In this document: positions 7,842 to 15,493 of the stretch, one piece after another
How the letters are laid out: each line of letters opens with the position of its first letter
How positions within the stretch are numbered: position 1 is the first letter of the stretch
Assembly: GCA_947442255.1 (NCBI GenBank)
Contig: CANEVO010000068.1
Location: 1-22,906 of the forward strand
Source of the DNA: Opitutia bacterium
GTDB lineage: Bacteria > Verrucomicrobiota > Verrucomicrobiae > Opitutales > Opitutaceae
Length of the DNA stretch: 22,906 bases
Direction: 5' to 3'
The notes under the pieces: model-generated
What the model saw: only the letters and a program-made list of their open reading frames with translations
Told to the model about the DNA's origin: nothing
Database searches by the model: none
Translations under genes and position numbers: made by a program

Positions 7842-7949
7842 AAAGCGCAGGATTCCCATGTGCGATCTGCCCAAATCATGGGTGTTCGGTTCGAAGCAGT
7901 AGTTCGATGCCTGCCTCCGTGCCCTCTGCGTCCTCTGTGTTCAACTGGA
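7842..7949 (-). repeat. Dispersed repeat, copy B (inverted relative to A)
   Basis: Read on the minus strand this begins TCCAGTTGAACACAGAGGAC and ends at AATCCTGCGCTTTT. It shares with copy A (2657-2768) the blocks GCACGGAG, CAGGCATCG, CCCATGATTTGGG and GGAATCCTGC. It starts ten bases after the stop of the solute-binding/permease fusion and leads directly into the GxxExxY gene, so it may carry that gene's promoter. Confidence 0.8.
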
Positions 7950-7959
7950 TCGGTCCGTC

Positions 7960-10332
7960 TCATTCCACGGCCTCCCGCTTCAGGCCCCGCATCAACGCCG
8001 CACTCCCCGCGAGCACGAGAACGAACAGCACGACCGCAATCGCCGTCGCCCGGCCGACCTGGAATTCCTTGAACATCGACGTCACCATGAGCGTGCCGAG
8101 CGTGTGCGTGCTGGTGTCGGGATCCTGCGACGTCAGCAGCCAGATCATCTCAAAGGCATTCAATCCCGCGATGACGATGAAGACCGCGGAGATCACCACG
8201 ATCTCCCAAATCAGCGGCAGGGTGATGCTGAAGAACTGACGCCACGGCGGCGCCCCATCGAGTTCGGCCGCCTCGTAGAGCTGCGGATCGATCGCCTCCA
8301 TCGCCGCGAGGTAGAGCACCAGATTGAAGCCGCACGCCATCCACAGATAAATCGGGATCAGCGACCAGTAGAGATGCCGCGGCGCGAGCCAGGGATGCGA
8401 CGCATACCCGCGCAGCGCGTCCCAGTGCAGCATGTCACCCAAGCCCACGAGCGCCGCGTTCACGAGGCCACCGTGCGGCGCATACGCGCTCATCCAGAGC
8501 AGCGTGGCCGCGATGCCGCCGAGCAGGTTGGGGAAAAGGAACACCGCGCGGAAAAACTTCGCGCCCCAGACCCCGCGATGCAGCGCAGAAGCGAGCGCCA
8601 GCGCGAGTGGCAGCACCACCAGCGCCGGCACGAGCATCAGGAACGCATTGTTCTTCAGCGCGGCCCAGAAGAGATCGCTCTCGAAGAGCAGCCATTTAAA
8701 GTTAAACAGCCCCGCCCACACCCGCTCGCCCATGCCATCCCAGTGCGTGAACGCCCAACCAAACGCCGCAAGTCCGGGTGCGAGGACAAACGCCCCATAC
8801 AGCAGAAAGGCCGGTCCGACGAATCCGAGCGCGAACGAGGTCCTCATCCGACCGAAATAGGACTCCCCGTCCGTGCCGCGTTCGGCCGTTCCCGCCGCGA
8901 ACGATCGGCCGTCGGCCCGGCGCCAGCCCAGCCAAAGGGCCATGCCACCCAGCGCGAGCAGGAGCGCGCTGCCGGACAGCGGAAACCGGTACTCCACCTC
9001 GTTCGGCGCCGCCGCGCGCGAGCGATCCCGCGCCGCCGCCGCTTCGACCCGGGCCCCAAATTGCCCAGGGGTGATCCGGCCCGACATGAGATCGAGTCGG
9101 GCATCGATCAGGGCCTGGCGAACCCCAGGGGACTGCAGCATCACCTGCGGCATGTTGAAGGTTTCCCTAGCGTCCTGGATCAACGCGGCCGTGACCCGCA
9201 TCCGGGGTGAGTAGGCCTCGAGCGGCACGCCGCGAATCGCGGTGGGCGCGTCCGTGTGCCGCACGAACGCGGCGGCGCGGGCGCGCGAGGTCAGGAACCG
9301 CAGGAAGTCGATCGTCGCCCGTTCCCGCACCGGATCGCCGGTCGCAAACACAAAGAGATTGTCCGAGCTCGCCTGGATGGTTGTCGGATCCGCGACTCCA
9401 TCCGAAAAGATCGGGAAGTTCATCACCCCCATTTCAAAACCGGCCGGAATCTTGTCCCCCATCTCGTAGATCATCCACGAACCGGAGACGCACATCGCCG
9501 CCCGGCCCTCGAGGAACGCGAGCTGCGCGGCCGTGTGCGTCGCGCCGTCCCAGCCGGCCAGCGTGTAATTCTGGGTGATGCGCTGCAGGACTCCGGCCGC
9601 GCGGACGTAGCGCGGATCGGCGCGCGTGCCGGGGGCGAGATCGTTGAGGGCCCGCCAGCCCGCTTGTCCCGCGAGATTGTAGAAGGCGGATCGAATGATC
9701 GCGTCCGGATAATTCGCATACAGGCCGGTCAGGCTCACCGGCGCCACCCCCGCCGCCTTGATCGCGTCGCCGAGGGTGAAGAACTCCTCCCACGTTCGCG
9801 GCACCGTCCAGCCGTGCTGCCGAAACAGCGCCCGGTTGTAGAAGATCGTCCAGCAGGCGTAGCTCGTCGGCACGCCGTAGGTGCCACCGTCGATCCGCCA
9901 GGCATCGAAGGCGCCGGGGAGAATCGTGTCGCGCCAGCGGGCGTCGCCCTCCCAGTTGGGACCGTCGAGTTCCGGCGTCAGATCGCGCAGCTTGCCGGCC
10001 TTGACGAGCGCGGGGATCAGGACGTTGAACGGCAGCATCGCATCGGGCAGGTTGCCGTCGATGATCCGGACCCGAAGTTTGTCGGAGATGCGGGGATCGC
10101 CGTAGATCTTGATCCGCACGTCGGGGCGCAGCTTCTCGAACTCGCGCGCGGAATCCTCGTAGAAGGAGGTCCCGTAGCCGCCGGCGAAGAGCGGAATGTC
10201 GAGCTCCACTGCGGCGCGCAGCGGGAGCAAGAGGCACCCGCACCAGGCTGCGAGCCAGCGGCCCCACGCCAAGGCCCGCGGTCTCACCGCGCCGGCCGTC
10301 CTCCCTTTCCGTGTTGGCTGCACTTTGGCCAT
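7960..10332 (-). CDS. Fused sugar-binding protein and ABC permease (MalE-MalF type)
   Basis: This 790-aa protein joins two ABC-importer subunits that are normally separate. Residues about 20-41 form a signal or anchor segment and about 43-440 a family-1 extracellular solute-binding domain (GVPTSYACWTIFYNRALF, the typical NRALFRQHGW-VPRTWEEF block, and AQLAFLEGRAAMCVSGSW). A hydrophobic helix at about 453-470 links to a MalF-type permease at about 498-790, with the EAA loop LYEAAELDGAPPWRQFFSIT (685-704). The transported compound is unknown; the binding domain suggests a sugar or oligosaccharide. The binding domain would be tethered to the outer face of its own channel. There is no frameshift or stop at the junction. 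ATG 10332 is preceded by GCGGAGCG. The second permease lies downstream beyond the cassette. Confidence 0.9.
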   Translation of the reverse strand: MAKVQPTRKGRTAGAVRPRALAWGRWLAAWCGCLLLPLRAAVELDIPLFAGGYGTSFYEDSAREFEKLRPDVRIKIYGDPRISDKLRVRIIDGNLPDAMLPFNVLIPALVKAGKLRDLTPELDGPNWEGDARWRDTILPGAFDAWRIDGGTYGVPTSYACWTIFYNRALFRQHGWTVPRTWEEFFTLGDAIKAAGVAPVSLTGLYANYPDAIIRSAFYNLAGQAGWRALNDLAPGTRADPRYVRAAGVLQRITQNYTLAGWDGATHTAAQLAFLEGRAAMCVSGSWMIYEMGDKIPAGFEMGVMNFPIFSDGVADPTTIQASSDNLFVFATGDPVRERATIDFLRFLTSRARAAAFVRHTDAPTAIRGVPLEAYSPRMRVTAALIQDARETFNMPQVMLQSPGVRQALIDARLDLMSGRITPGQFGARVEAAAARDRSRAAAPNEVEYRFPLSGSALLLALGGMALWLGWRRADGRSFAAGTAERGTDGESYFGRMRTSFALGFVGPAFLLYGAFVLAPGLAAFGWAFTHWDGMGERVWAGLFNFKWLLFESDLFWAALKNNAFLMLVPALVVLPLALALASALHRGVWGAKFFRAVFLFPNLLGGIAATLLWMSAYAPHGGLVNAALVGLGDMLHWDALRGYASHPWLAPRHLYWSLIPIYLWMACGFNLVLYLAAMEAIDPQLYEAAELDGAPPWRQFFSITLPLIWEIVVISAVFIVIAGLNAFEMIWLLTSQDPDTSTHTLGTLMVTSMFKEFQVGRATAIAVVLFVLVLAGSAALMRGLKREAVE

Positions 10333-10462
10333 CGCTCCGCGAACGCATCAGATTCGCTCCGGGTCGAAGGTGGCGAATGTATTTCGGCAACCAAATCGCC
10401 GTCGGCGTGCGAAAGGCACACGTGAGGGGCAACTTTGGGCGTTAGGTCTTGCGCAACTCTCC

Positions 10463-10539
10463 GTGGCATGGGTTTTCCGACCCATGAAAACGGATCCGCC
10501 TCGCCTCCCGATCTTCACGGGTCTGGAGACCCGTGCCAC
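10463..10539. repeat. REP-like double palindrome, copy 2
   Basis: A 77-bp unit starts GTGGCATGGGTTTTCCGACC and ends GGTCTGGAGACCCGTGCCAC. The left half pairs ATGGGT with ACCCAT and the right half ACGGGTCT with AGACCCGT; the outer arms are also complementary. The arms match copy 1 at 44-121 closely, while the spacer between them (about 35 bases) differs, as expected if the palindromes are the conserved part. Confidence 0.75.
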
Positions 10540-10655
10540 ACCCGCTACGCCTACGGCATGGAGGCGCAGCTCGGTCGCTTCGCTCGGTAACTTCGCTCAC
10601 GCTCAGAATGACAAACCGGGGAGGTTAATCAGCCGCGAAACGAAGAGCAGCGGTT

Positions 10656-10678
10656 CCTGCCCTCACGGGCAGGACTAC
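10656..10678 (-). repeat. Half unit of the GTAGTCC palindrome family
   Basis: On the plus strand CCTGCCC-TCAC-GGGCAGG is a perfect 7-bp stem, followed by ACTAC. Read on the minus strand this is GTAGTCC followed by a short palindrome, the same design as each arm of the repeat at 22189-22245 (GTAGTCC plus CGCCT/AGGCG). One unit only; no partner arm was seen nearby. Confidence 0.45.
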
Positions 10679-10815
10679 CTCGAGCCGGCATCACCTGCGG
10701 GATCCCGGCGGAGACTGGCGCCACACGGAGGCCATTCGAGGAATAGCGTTGCCCGTGCGGGGCGCGCAGTGTCGTTTCAACCCGCCAACCGGTCGTGACG
10801 CCCGCTGGCCCGACC

Positions 10816-11166
10816 ATGTATCAAGTTACTTTTTCCGAGCAGGCCATGCAGGAGCTGAACAAGCTCGATAAGCTGGCCCAGCTCGATGCCATCGATCCGA
10901 TCACCAACCTCCGGCCCGCGGACATCGCCCATCCGCGCGAACCGCTCGGTCATTTTCACCGCGGCAAGCGTTCGCTCTACCGCCTGCGCGCCGGCGAGTT
11001 TCGCTTCTACTTCGAGGCTCACGGCGAGACGCTCCACGTGGACTATATCCTTCACCGGAACTCACTTGAGGACTTCCTCCTGCGCAACAAGCTGCCGGTC
11101 TCGGAACAGCAGTTGGTCGAGCAGAACTCGAAATTCTGGAAATATCTGGAGGGACTTACCAAATGA
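10816..11166 (+). CDS. RelE/ParE-like protein, no antitoxin
   Basis: This 116-aa protein has the RelE/ParE-fold layout: an N-terminal strand with SEQAMQELNKLDKLAQ, then LYRLRAGEFRFYFE, then a C-terminal strand and helix (LHVDYILHRNSLEDFLLRNK). A 30-residue tail (LPVSEQQLVEQNSKFWKYLE and on) follows the fold. No antitoxin-sized gene lies on either side. Its TGA overlaps the pssA start (ATGA), so it looks like a housekeeping operon member rather than a toxin module. Whether it cleaves mRNA or has a regulatory or structural role is unknown. I chose ATG 10816 because the fold begins at MYQVTFSE; a GTG seven codons upstream is less likely. Confidence 0.8.
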   Translation: MYQVTFSEQAMQELNKLDKLAQLDAIDPITNLRPADIAHPREPLGHFHRGKRSLYRLRAGEFRFYFEAHGETLHVDYILHRNSLEDFLLRNKLPVSEQQLVEQNSKFWKYLEGLTK

Positions 11167-12062
11167 CCGCACCCCGCCGTTCCGACGACGATCTTTCCAG
11201 CCGCGAAGATCCGTACAATGTCACGCAGGCCAGCCGGATCTACTTCCTGCCGAACCTGATGACGGCAGGAAACCTGTTCTGCGGTTTCATGGCTATCGTG
11301 GAGTGCATTCAGGCCCGGCTGGCCGAAAGCTCGCTGACGGGCGAATACCTGAACGCCACCAACGCCGAACACTACAAATACGCGGTCTGGTTCATTTTTG
11401 GCGCCGCGGCCTTCGACATGCTAGACGGCCGGCTGGCCCGGATGGGCGGGCGCGAGTCGCTGTTCGGCGCGGAGTTCGACTCCCTGGCGGACGTGATTTC
11501 CTTCGGCATGGCGCCGACACTGCTGATGTTTTACCTCATTGTGTCGCCGACTCAGGGCATCCTGTGGTTCCGATACATTGGGTGGTTCATCGGTTTCGTT
11601 TACCTGCTTTGCGCAGCCATCCGGCTGGCCCGTTTCAACGTGATCACCAATCCCCTGCTTCATCACGGGAAGAAAGAGTCGTCGAAAGATTTTGTCGGGC
11701 TCCCCGTGCCCGCCGCGGCCGCGACAGTCGCATCGCTCGTGTTGTTTCTCCTGCAACTGGCGGAAGCAGATCGATCGCTGAAGAGCTGGGCCCTTGCGCT
11801 TCCCTTCCTGATGTTGTTGGTCGCCGTGCTGATGGTGAGCACGGTCCGCTATCCGAGCGGCAAGAACATCGACATGCAGACGAAAACGCAGCTCCGCTCG
11901 TTTGTCTTCATCCTCGTGGTCGTCGCCGTGGTCGTCTTTTACAAGGAAGTTGCCGTTTTTGGGATCTGCCTCGCCTACATTTTTTTTGGCCTCTTTCGGC
12001 AATGGCGGCGTCCCAAACCACCGCTGTCCGGACGTCCGCCGGTTACTCCCAATGAGGTGTGA
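11163..12062 (+). CDS. pssA: CDP-diacylglycerol--serine O-phosphatidyltransferase
   Basis: This 299-aa membrane enzyme transfers the phosphatidyl group from CDP-diacylglycerol to L-serine, giving phosphatidylserine, the precursor of phosphatidylethanolamine. The CDP-alcohol phosphatidyltransferase signature is complete: D85-x2-D88-G89-x2-A92-R93-x8-G102-x3-D106-x3-D110. The N-terminal IYFLPNLMTAGNLFCGF segment is typical of the PssA type II family, and several hydrophobic helices follow to about residue 283. The length fits long PssA forms. ATG 11163 overlaps the stop of the RelE-like gene. A decarboxylase (psd) is not in the window. No terminator is evident before dnaN. Confidence 0.93.
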   Translation: MTAPRRSDDDLSSREDPYNVTQASRIYFLPNLMTAGNLFCGFMAIVECIQARLAESSLTGEYLNATNAEHYKYAVWFIFGAAAFDMLDGRLARMGGRESLFGAEFDSLADVISFGMAPTLLMFYLIVSPTQGILWFRYIGWFIGFVYLLCAAIRLARFNVITNPLLHHGKKESSKDFVGLPVPAAAATVASLVLFLLQLAEADRSLKSWALALPFLMLLVAVLMVSTVRYPSGKNIDMQTKTQLRSFVFILVVVAVVVFYKEVAVFGICLAYIFFGLFRQWRRPKPPLSGRPPVTPNEV

Positions 12063-12191
12063 GCAACCTGCGCATGAGATCGCGGTAAACGGCCGCTGCG
12101 AACAAGTGCCTCTTTACGAGCACGCCATCGGAAAGTTCTTCACCCCTAAAATCAGGGATTTTCAGAGTGAAAATGAAAGTTACTACGCTTA

Positions 12192-12220
12192 TTCGCAGCG
12201 CATATGACTACTGATATAAT
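12192..12220 (+). promoter_or_regulatory. Probable sigma70-type promoter of dnaN
   Basis: TATAAT at 12215-12220 is a perfect -10 box, preceded by TGA (extended -10), with TTCGCA at 12192-12197 seventeen bases upstream as a partial -35 (4 of 6). The surrounding 12150-12250 stretch is clearly richer in A+T than the rest of the window. Transcription would begin near 12227, leaving a leader of about 60 bases before dnaN. Confidence 0.7.
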
Positions 12221-12286
12221 TCCTATTGAACCTCTATCCTTTTACCCTTTGTTAGTTTCCACCAGACTCCCCGGAGCCCGGCCCGC

Positions 12287-13411
12287 ATGAAATTCAAAAT
12301 CAACCGCGACCATTTCGCCAATGGCCTTGCCCAAGTCCTCAACGTCGTTGGGTCCAAAGCCACGATGCCGATCTTGAGCAATGTGTTGATTGAAGCGGAA
12401 AAGGACCACATCTCGCTGACCACCACGAACCTGGATCTCGGGATTCGGTGTAAAATCAAGGCGGACGTGAAGGAGACCGGGTCGATCACTTTGCCGGTCA
12501 AGCGGCTGGCTGGAATCGTGCGCGAGTTGCCCAACGTCGACGTCATGGTGGACGCCTCGCCGAACCATCAAATCAAGCTGACTTCCGGGGGATCAACCTT
12601 CCGGATTATGGGCATCGGCAAGGAGGAATTTCCGCCGCTGCCCGAGTTTGGCGAGGAGAAGGCGCACAGCCTCGCGCAGGACGAGTTAGCCGCAATGTTG
12701 AAGAGTGTCGCGTATGCCCAGTCGACGGATGAGACGCGCTACATCCTCAATGGCGTCTATTTCAACTTCAAGGACGGCAAGCTGTCCCTCGTCGCCACCG
12801 ATGGCCGCCGGCTGGCCCTGATGGCGAAGGAAATGGAAATCCCAGAGGAGAGTTCGGGGGCGATCATCCTGCCGGCCAAGACCGTGGGTGAGCTCACTCG
12901 GCTGCTCGACAAGGGCGCGCGGGTGAAGATCAACTTCAACGAACGGCGCGCGGCTTTCCAGATCGCGACCGACAAGGACACGAGCGGCCTGGTCGATCAC
13001 GTGTATCTGTATTCCAAGGTCGTCGAGGGGAGTTACCCGAATTACCAGCAGGTCATTCCCAAGGAGACGCACCAGCGGATTAAGCTGGAGCGCGAACTCT
13101 TCCTGCAGTGCGTGCGGCGTGCGGCGCTGGTCTGTTCGGAAAAGGCCAACTCGGTAAAGATCAAGCTCTCCAGCAACCTGCTGGAGCTGACCGCCCAGAG
13201 CCCCGATTTCGGCGAGGCCCACGAGTCGATGGCGATTGGTTACAGCGGTCCGGAACTCCAGGTGGCGTTCAATCCGGCGTTCCTGATGGATCCGCTCAAG
13301 GCGTTGTCCAAGGATGAGGTCTTTTTCGAGGTGAAGGACGAAGTCAGCCCTGGCGTCTTCAAGACGCTGGAGAATTTTGTCTGCGTCATCATGCCCGTGC
13401 GGCTGAGTTAA
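12287..13411 (+). CDS. dnaN: DNA polymerase III subunit beta (sliding clamp)
   Basis: The 374-aa ring-forming clamp holds the replicative polymerase on DNA and recruits other replication and repair proteins. The three-domain layout is intact: it starts [14 protein letters not shown], has [12 protein letters not shown] in domain 1, [14 protein letters not shown] and [13 protein letters not shown] in domain 2, and ends with the conserved VCVIMPVRL. Length is normal for the family. ATG 12287 has GGAG about ten bases upstream. dnaA and recF are not adjacent in this window, so the usual dnaA-dnaN-recF order is not seen here. It is preceded by its own promoter in an A+T-rich leader. Confidence 0.97.
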   Translation: MKFKINRDHFANGLAQVLNVVGSKATMPILSNVLIEAEKDHISLTTTNLDLGIRCKIKADVKETGSITLPVKRLAGIVRELPNVDVMVDASPNHQIKLTSGGSTFRIMGIGKEEFPPLPEFGEEKAHSLAQDELAAMLKSVAYAQSTDETRYILNGVYFNFKDGKLSLVATDGRRLALMAKEMEIPEESSGAIILPAKTVGELTRLLDKGARVKINFNERRAAFQIATDKDTSGLVDHVYLYSKVVEGSYPNYQQVIPKETHQRIKLERELFLQCVRRAALVCSEKANSVKIKLSSNLLELTAQSPDFGEAHESMAIGYSGPELQVAFNPAFLMDPLKALSKDEVFFEVKDEVSPGVFKTLENFVCVIMPVRLS

Positions 13412-13491
13412 GCGAAAGCGTCCGTCCGAGCTTCAGGCCTGGCACCTTTCTGCCCCCCGGGCGGGTCGGGTTTACTGGCCGCGGGACTCCA

Positions 13492-14376
13492 ATGGCAATG
13501 CAGCCAACCTACTTCATCATCGCCACCATGGTGGCCTCACTCGTCTTGATGCAGATCAACCTGAGGATGGCGTCGCCGATTCTCTCGATCATCGACCGCT
13601 GGCTGCGCTGGTTTGTGGTGTCGCTCGGGGGCGCGCAACTGGTGCGGGAATTCGAATGGATCGATCGGCCCTTCTGGGCGCTTTCGCTCGTGTTCTTCTT
13701 GCTCTGGTTTCTCGGCGAGACGCTCTACAATTGGATCGCGATCACGGCGCACAGTCTCAGCCCGCTGCCGCTGTTTCCCCGTTATGCCGTGAACGCGAGT
13801 GGCGAGGAGTGGCCGGTGCAACCGCGGCTGCTACGGATTCGCGAATGGCTGCGGAACCAGGGGTTCCGCCAGGTGCAGGCGCTGAAGGCCGAGATTGGGG
13901 GAGGAATTTTCCTGCGCGTTTCCGTTTATCAGGACGCCGAGGCGGCGATCCGGATCCAGGTGACCTTCATTCCGCAGGCGAACGGTGCGATCTCGGTTTG
14001 TTACGCGGTCACGTCGATCACGACGGACGACAGCCGTTACCTCACCGACAATCTCTACATTCCCTTCGGCGGATTTTATCCGGAGAACTGGTTCGTCGAG
14101 CGCGCGCCTTGGCGGCGTTCCCTCCCCCGGCTGCTCGCGCGGCATCGGGCGCGGCGGGTGAAAGCCGGGGCGGTCCCGGTCCCTTTTACCGTGGAGCCGC
14201 TCGCGGATCTCAACACCGCCCAGCATGAGCTCGATCAGTTGAACACCGAGCTGGGCTTTCTCTATCCGCATGCCGAGCGCGACGATCTCGGCAAGTTCAC
14301 CCAGGAAGGACGCTACCGCGTCTGGAAGGAAATCTGGATGTTGAACTATCTGGGCCGGGCCGCGCGGTACGAATAA
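13492..14376 (+). CDS. Membrane protein of unknown function
   Basis: I do not recognise this 294-aa protein. It starts MAMQPTYFIIATMVASLVLM and has two or three hydrophobic N-terminal segments (about 6-23 and 57-80, with an amphipathic stretch between). A soluble part from about residue 90 to the end holds beta-rich segments such as IFLRVSVYQDAEAAIRIQVT and a charged C-terminus. The segment PFGGFYPENWFVERAPWRR looks distinctive. No catalytic motif or cofactor site stands out. ATG 13492 is the first in frame; a second ATG two codons later is an alternative. It follows dnaN by 80 bases on the same strand and ends against a palindrome that separates it from convergent moaA. Confidence 0.75.
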   Translation: MAMQPTYFIIATMVASLVLMQINLRMASPILSIIDRWLRWFVVSLGGAQLVREFEWIDRPFWALSLVFFLLWFLGETLYNWIAITAHSLSPLPLFPRYAVNASGEEWPVQPRLLRIREWLRNQGFRQVQALKAEIGGGIFLRVSVYQDAEAAIRIQVTFIPQANGAISVCYAVTSITTDDSRYLTDNLYIPFGGFYPENWFVERAPWRRSLPRLLARHRARRVKAGAVPVPFTVEPLADLNTAQHELDQLNTELGFLYPHAERDDLGKFTQEGRYRVWKEIWMLNYLGRAARYE

Positions 14377-14378
14377 TC

Positions 14379-14401
14379 GGGTTTTCGCGCCGCGAAAACC
14401 C
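14379..14401. terminator. Palindrome at the moaA stop codon
   Basis: A perfect 11-bp inverted repeat (GGGTTTTCGCG / CGCGAAAACCC) around a single C. The last G of the moaA TAG on the minus strand is the first base of the stem. It lies between the convergent unknown membrane protein and moaA, where a bidirectional terminator fits, but no T-tract follows on either side. Confidence 0.65.
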
Positions 14402-15417
14402 TAGCCCCCGATGTAGCTCATCTCGATCTTTGCGCGGGGCTCGCCGGTGGCGATGACCTCGGCGCGTTCGTCGCTGTAACGATCGAGCCGGCCGCCCCAC
14501 ACGCGGCCGAGGTACTGTCCGAGCTCCGCATCGCTGGCACCACCGCGCAGTGCGCCGAGGACGTCCCAGCCGAGCGAGGCGAAGAGACAGGTGTAAAGTT
14601 TGCCGTCGGCGGAAAGGCGCGCGCGGTGACAATCCCGGCAGAACGGTTCCGTCACCGAACTGATCAGGCCGATTTCACCGCGGCCGTCGCGATAACGGTA
14701 ACGCGCCGCCACCTCGCCGCGATAGGCGGGGCCGACCGGTTCGAGCGGCCAGCGGGCGTTGATGCGTTCCACGATCTCCTTCGCCGACACCACCCGCTCC
14801 TGAGTCCAGTGGTTGGTGTTCCCGACATCCATGAACTCGATGAAGCGCAGCGTGTGGCCGCGCGCGCGGAAGTATTCACAGAGCGCGGGCAGCTCGCTGT
14901 CGTTCACCCCGCGCTGGATCACGCAGTTGATCTTGACCGGCAGGCCGAGGGCCGCGGCCGCGTCGATGCCGCGCAGCACGCGGGCGACGCTGAAGCCGAG
15001 ACCGTTCAGCTTGCCTGCAATCGCGTCGTCGAGCGCATCGACGGAGACATTCAGCCGGTTGAGTCCGGCGGCGGCCAGTTTCGGGGCGAGTTTCTCGAGC
15101 AGCCAGCCATTGGTCGTGAGGGCGACGTCCTTGACGCCCAGATCCTGCTTCAGGCTGCGGATCAAGTCCGGCACATCGGGCCGCAGCAGCGGTTCGCCGC
15201 CGGTGAGCCGCACCTTTTCGACCCCGAGCTCGAGAAACGCCCGGACGATGCGGGTCAATTCCGCGAGACTCATCAACTGCGGGTCCCGGAGGAAGGCGTG
15301 GCCCGGGCCGAACACATCCGCGGGCATGCAGTAGGGGCACCGGAAATTACAGCGGTCGGTGACCGAGATTCGGAGATCACGCAACGGACGGTTGAACTGA
15401 TCGGTGGGATGACCCAT
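14401..15417 (-). CDS. moaA: GTP 3',8-cyclase MoaA
   Basis: This 338-aa radical SAM enzyme catalyses the first step of molybdenum cofactor synthesis, converting GTP to 3',8-cyclo-GTP. The SAM cluster motif is C23-x3-C27-x2-C30 (CNFRCPYC). The second, substrate-binding cluster is C260-x2-C263-x13-C277 near the C-terminus, and the protein ends in the double glycine (YIGG) that is important in this family. LTGGEPLLR and the NVSVDALD segment are also typical. ATG 15417 begins MGHPTDQFNRPLRDLRISVT, the normal N-terminus; an in-frame extension to 15480 would overlap the divergent gene's leader. It diverges from moeA, with 76 bases between starts. Confidence 0.96.
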   Translation of the reverse strand: MGHPTDQFNRPLRDLRISVTDRCNFRCPYCMPADVFGPGHAFLRDPQLMSLAELTRIVRAFLELGVEKVRLTGGEPLLRPDVPDLIRSLKQDLGVKDVALTTNGWLLEKLAPKLAAAGLNRLNVSVDALDDAIAGKLNGLGFSVARVLRGIDAAAALGLPVKINCVIQRGVNDSELPALCEYFRARGHTLRFIEFMDVGNTNHWTQERVVSAKEIVERINARWPLEPVGPAYRGEVAARYRYRDGRGEIGLISSVTEPFCRDCHRARLSADGKLYTCLFASLGWDVLGALRGGASDAELGQYLGRVWGGRLDRYSDERAEVIATGEPRAKIEMSYIGG

Positions 15418-15493
15418 GTAAATGCGGCCGGCGGCCGCGGTCAGCGAGATGAACGCGATTTGCGCGCGGCGTAAAGCCACTCCTCACGTTTCC

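Larger units (their letters stand above)
7361..7949 (-). mobile_element. GxxExxY cassette bounded by inverted repeat motifs
   Basis: The left end (plus strand) reads GACGCAGAGGACACCGAGG and the right end, read on the minus strand, GAACACAGAGGACGCAGAGG. Aligned over 18 positions they match at about 15, so they form terminal inverted repeats. A further plus-oriented copy (GGAACACAGCGGACACAGAG) lies inside at 7808-7827. The unit begins 10 bases after the stop of the solute-binding/permease fusion and ends at the start of the second permease, splitting one transporter operon. It encodes a single nuclease-like protein and no recognisable transposase. Calling it mobile is inference from position, ends and the solo repeat at 2657-2768. 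Confidence 0.4.
10333..10815. other. Intergenic region between divergent genes
   Basis: These 483 bases hold the upstream regions of the transporter fusion (minus) and the RelE-like gene (plus). They contain REP-like copy 2 (10463-10539), a low-complexity stretch around 10570-10612 (GGTCGCTTCGCTCGGTAACT and following bases, ending AGAATGACA), and a small palindrome at 10656-10673. I see no convincing ORF and no clear -35/-10 pair; I looked for an operator upstream of 10332 and found none I trust. Confidence 0.6.

Noticed and set aside
12052..12207. A 51-codon frame starting at the end of pssA
   Set aside because: It overlaps pssA out of frame, has no ribosome-binding site and runs through the A+T-rich leader up to the promoter region; no family resemblance.
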